A DNA stretch of 9,067 bases from Verrucomicrobiales bacterium (GTDB taxonomy: Bacteria; Verrucomicrobiota; Verrucomicrobiae; Limisphaerales; UBA9464). The stretch spans positions 1 through 9,067 of the forward strand of contig SXXZ01000333.1 of assembly GCA_005789375.1 (NCBI GenBank), in the 5' to 3' direction. Positions 6,815-9,067 of the stretch are shown piece by piece. The notes beneath the pieces were generated by a model that saw only the letters and a list, made by a program, of their open reading frames with translations, searched no databases and was not told where the DNA came from. Both the position numbers and the translations under genes were made by a program. Positions within the stretch are counted from its first letter, which is position 1. Each line of letters opens with the position of its first letter.

Positions 6815-8908
6815 GTGACCTCCGCATCGGAACAACGCAATCGACTGGCCGCTGAGAAATCCCCCTACCTGCTGCAGCACGCCGGCAATCCGGTAGACTG
6901 GTTCCCCTGGGGAGACGAGGCCTTCGCCCGAGCGAGCGCCGAGGACAAACCAGTTTTCCTGAGCATCGGCTACTCCACCTGCCATTGGTGCCACGTGATG
7001 GAGCGAGAAACCTTCGAGAACGAGGCCGTGGGCAACTACCTGAAGGAACACTTCATCAGCATCAAGGTGGACCGCGAGGAACGCCCGGACGTGGACAAGA
7101 TCCACATGAGCTTCGTGCAAATGACCACCGGCAGCGGCGGATGGCCCCTCAATGTCTTCCTCACGCCAACCCTGCAGCCCTTCTACGGCGGCACTTATTT
7201 TTCACCGGAGGCCAAGCACGGGCAGCCCAGTTTCCTGACCCTCTTGGAGCGCATCGTCGAACTATGGAAGACCCGTCGCGACGACTTGATCGCCTCGGCC
7301 GGCGAGCTCACCGCCCGACTGCGCGAGATGGTTGCCCAGGATCCGGACAACGCCTTCCCCACTGGCCCCCGAGAATTGCATGGCGGTGGCCAGACACTGC
7401 TGGGCGAGTTCGACCCCGTGAATGGCGGCTTCGGAGGCGCTCCTAAGTTTCCTCGCCCCAGCCAACCGCTCTACCTGCTACGCTACGCCCGGCGCTTTGG
7501 CGACGCCGAGGCCGTGCAAGCCGTTCTCCAGACGTGTGATCGCATGGCGGCCGGCGGCATACGGGATCATCTGGGTGGCGGGTTCGCCCGCTACAGCGTC
7601 GACGAACGGTGGCTCGTGCCACACTTCGAGAAGATGCTCTGCGACAACGCCCAACTGACCGTCCTCTACCTGGAGGCTTTCTTGGTTTCCGGCGACGCCC
7701 GGTATGCAGACGTCGCCCGAGACATCCTGCGGTATGTGGCCAACGACATGTCCCACCCGGACGGCGGATTCTATTCGGCCGAGGATGCTGACAGCGAAGG
7801 CAAGGAGGGGAAGTTCTACTGCTGGACCCATACCGAGCTCTCCGGATTACTGAGCACCGAGGCGTTCAACGTGGTCGCCGCTCGGTTCGGCATCACCGCG
7901 GCGGGCAATTTTATCGACCACAGCGATCCGGAACCGCTGAAAGGCCTCAATGTGTTGTCTCTCGTTCAGGCCGAAGTACCGGAAGCCGATCGCCCCATTC
8001 TGGAAGCGGCCTTGGCCCAACTGCGCGAGGTCCGCGCCACCCGCGTGCGCCCCCATCAGGACGACAAAGTCTTGGCCTCCTGGAACGGCATGATGCTCGG
8101 AGCCTGCGCCCGAGCCTTCGCGATCTTGGGCGACGACGAGTTCCTCACGATGGCCGAGCGCAACCTAGCCTTTTTGCAAGAACACCTCTGGGTGCCACCC
8201 ACCCCGGAGACTCGAGGCACTCTCTATCATCGCTGGCGCGACGGGGAACACGATCGAGTCCAATTGCTCGACGCCTACGCCCACCTGCTGGCCGGTACCG
8301 TTGATCTCTACGAAGCCACGCTCGACCCGAACCATCTCACCTTCGCCGTCCAACTGGCCGAGGCCTTGATAGAACGCTTCTACGACGCGGCCGGCGGCGG
8401 TTTCTGGCAGAGCGGGGCCGACACTCCCCACCTGCTAATGCGAGTGAAGGAAGACTACGATGGAGCAGAACCCTCCGGGAATGCCGTGGCCAGCTTGGCC
8501 CTGCTTCGCTTGTCCACCCTCTGTGCGCGTCCTGACTGGCGGGAGGCGGCCGAGAAGACTTTACGCCTCTTCGCCCAAAAACTGCACCAGACGCCGCAGG
8601 TCGTGCCCTTCCTCCTGTGCGCTCTGGATTTTGCGCTCCAAGAACCCAAGCGGGTCGTCGTCGTGGGCGACTGGCTCTGCGGTTCGACCCGAGCCCTGCT
8701 GAGCCACGCCCATGCAGTCTTCGAACCGCACCGCGTCATCCTCGGCAACCACGACCCCGTGGATCCGTTCGCCCGCACGCTGCCCGGCGACGAGGAACGC
8801 TCGTTGGCCTATCTTTGCACCGGCAACGCTTGCCAACCACCGACCCGCGAAGGTTCTGTGGTCCGGGAGTTCCTGCGGCAGGCTCCTCCCCCAGAGTCCC
8901 CATATTAA
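6815..8908 (+). CDS. DUF255 thioredoxin-domain protein, SPATA20/YyaL family
   Basis: This is a full-length (697 aa) member of the widely conserved DUF255 family, which includes human SPATA20 and Bacillus subtilis YyaL and whose biochemical function is still not well defined. The N-terminal third is a thioredoxin-like domain. [20 protein letters not shown] (14-33) is the family hallmark, [14 protein letters not shown] (54-67) carries the CHWC redox motif (Cys 56, Cys 59), and [12 protein letters not shown] (84-95) and [13 protein letters not shown] (106-118) follow. [12 protein letters not shown] (204-215) leads into a helical six-hairpin, N-acylglucosamine-2-epimerase-like body with [18 protein letters not shown] (247-264), [12 protein letters not shown] (270-281) and, later, [19 protein letters not shown]. 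No signal peptide is seen, so it is probably cytoplasmic. The GTG at 6815 is the first possible start after an in-frame TAG at 6785-6787. It gives the usual family N-terminus but has no Shine-Dalgarno. No truncation or frameshift is visible, and both motif cysteines are intact. Confidence 0.93.
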   Translation: MTSASEQRNRLAAEKSPYLLQHAGNPVDWFPWGDEAFARASAEDKPVFLSIGYSTCHWCHVMERETFENEAVGNYLKEHFISIKVDREERPDVDKIHMSFVQMTTGSGGWPLNVFLTPTLQPFYGGTYFSPEAKHGQPSFLTLLERIVELWKTRRDDLIASAGELTARLREMVAQDPDNAFPTGPRELHGGGQTLLGEFDPVNGGFGGAPKFPRPSQPLYLLRYARRFGDAEAVQAVLQTCDRMAAGGIRDHLGGGFARYSVDERWLVPHFEKMLCDNAQLTVLYLEAFLVSGDARYADVARDILRYVANDMSHPDGGFYSAEDADSEGKEGKFYCWTHTELSGLLSTEAFNVVAARFGITAAGNFIDHSDPEPLKGLNVLSLVQAEVPEADRPILEAALAQLREVRATRVRPHQDDKVLASWNGMMLGACARAFAILGDDEFLTMAERNLAFLQEHLWVPPTPETRGTLYHRWRDGEHDRVQLLDAYAHLLAGTVDLYEATLDPNHLTFAVQLAEALIERFYDAAGGGFWQSGADTPHLLMRVKEDYDGAEPSGNAVASLALLRLSTLCARPDWREAAEKTLRLFAQKLHQTPQVVPFLLCALDFALQEPKRVVVVGDWLCGSTRALLSHAHAVFEPHRVILGNHDPVDPFARTLPGDEERSLAYLCTGNACQPPTREGSVVREFLRQAPPPESPY

Positions 8909-8948
8909 TCGAGCCGATTGGGGAACAGGGTCGAGAACTGAATTGAGA

Positions 8949-8962
8949 CCCTGCGTGCAGGG
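8949..8962. repeat. Small inverted repeat downstream of the DUF255 gene
   Basis: CCCTGC and GCAGGG flank a 2-nt centre, which would fold as about 5 bp with a 4-nt loop, 41 nt after the stop codon. The bases that follow are not T-rich, so termination is uncertain. Confidence 0.3.
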
Positions 8963-8978
8963 ATCGGTAATAATCCAG

Positions 8979-9000
8979 CTCCGAAGACGTCTCCGAAGAC
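8979..9000. repeat. 10-nt direct repeat, 12-nt period, beside a purine-rich tract
   Basis: CTCCGAAGAC occurs at 8979-8988 and again at 8991-9000. On the minus strand each copy carries a CTTCGG core that could form a UUCG-type tetraloop, though the flanking stems are weak (two or three pairs). A purine-rich run at about 9001-9028 follows, which on the minus strand reads as a pyrimidine-rich tract directly after the tRNA 3' end. Confidence 0.5.
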
Positions 9001-9028
9001 TGAGAAAATTTGAAGAAGAAGAGGAAGG

Positions 9029-9067
9029 TGGTGGCTGGGGGCGGGATCGAACCGCCGACACTGCGAT
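9029..9067 (-). tRNA. tRNA, 3' half only; anticodon outside the window
   Basis: Read on the minus strand, the 39 nt fit tRNA positions 38 to 76 exactly. Position 38 is A (9067) and the anticodon-stem 3' strand TCGCA is 9066-9062. The 5-nt variable loop GTGTC (9061-9057) is followed by T-stem GGCGG, loop TTCGATC and T-stem CCGCC (9056-9040). The acceptor 3' strand CCCAGCC (9039-9033), discriminator A (9032) and an encoded CCA (9031-9029) complete it. The five T-stem pairs are all Watson-Crick. The 5' half, including the anticodon, lies past the right edge, so the amino acid cannot be read. A short GTGTC variable loop is common in tRNA-Phe but is not diagnostic. A long-variable-arm tRNA (Ser, Leu, Tyr) is excluded. 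Confidence 0.9.

Noticed and set aside
8949..8962. Intrinsic terminator for the DUF255 gene
   Set aside because: The hairpin is short and not followed by a T-run, so it is kept only as an inverted repeat.
8979..9000. Start of a CRISPR array or longer tandem repeat
   Set aside because: There are only two 10-nt copies 2 nt apart, far from repeat-spacer architecture.

Overview
The window is a GC-rich (about 60% by eye), densely coded bacterial segment. The gene mix is a Ski2-like helicase with a DUF3516-type C-terminal half, a DUF255/SPATA20-type protein, a mini-cluster for surface polysaccharide, GTG/TTG start codons and few Shine-Dalgarno sites. It fits a Verrucomicrobia/Planctomycetes-like chromosome, but this placement is inference and nothing here is taxonomically decisive.

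Layout. (1) 2-325, plus strand: the 3' part of a small conserved protein of unknown function; its start lies beyond the left edge. (2) 326-437: a short convergent intergenic gap with a candidate hairpin terminator. (3) 438 to about 6686, minus strand: four tightly packed genes read right to left. They are a class I SAM methyltransferase, a Wzy/O-antigen-ligase-like polytopic membrane protein, a GT4-type glycosyltransferase and a large SF2 helicase. (4) 6687-6814: a divergent gap that probably holds both promoters, if the shorter methyltransferase start is right. (5) 6815-8908, plus strand: a full-length DUF255 protein with an N-terminal thioredoxin-like CHWC motif and a six-hairpin glycosidase-like body. 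(6) 8909-9028: non-coding, with a small hairpin, a 10-nt repeated sequence and a purine-rich tract. (7) 9029-9067, minus strand: the 3' half of a tRNA with encoded CCA, cut just before its anticodon.

How the genes may work together. The methyltransferase, polymerase-like protein and glycosyltransferase look like a small module that builds, joins or decorates a glycan exported across the inner membrane. The helicase starts 23 nt after the glycosyltransferase stop and is probably co-transcribed, but its RNA-processing role is not obviously linked to glycans. The DUF255 gene is divergent and probably independent.

I found no CRISPR array, insertion sequence, toxin-antitoxin pair, defence island or prophage module. 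The most interesting points are the glycan/helicase operon, the start-site ambiguities and possible leaderless start around 6687-6827, and small hairpins in the gap between methyltransferase and polymerase. I do not claim a new system.
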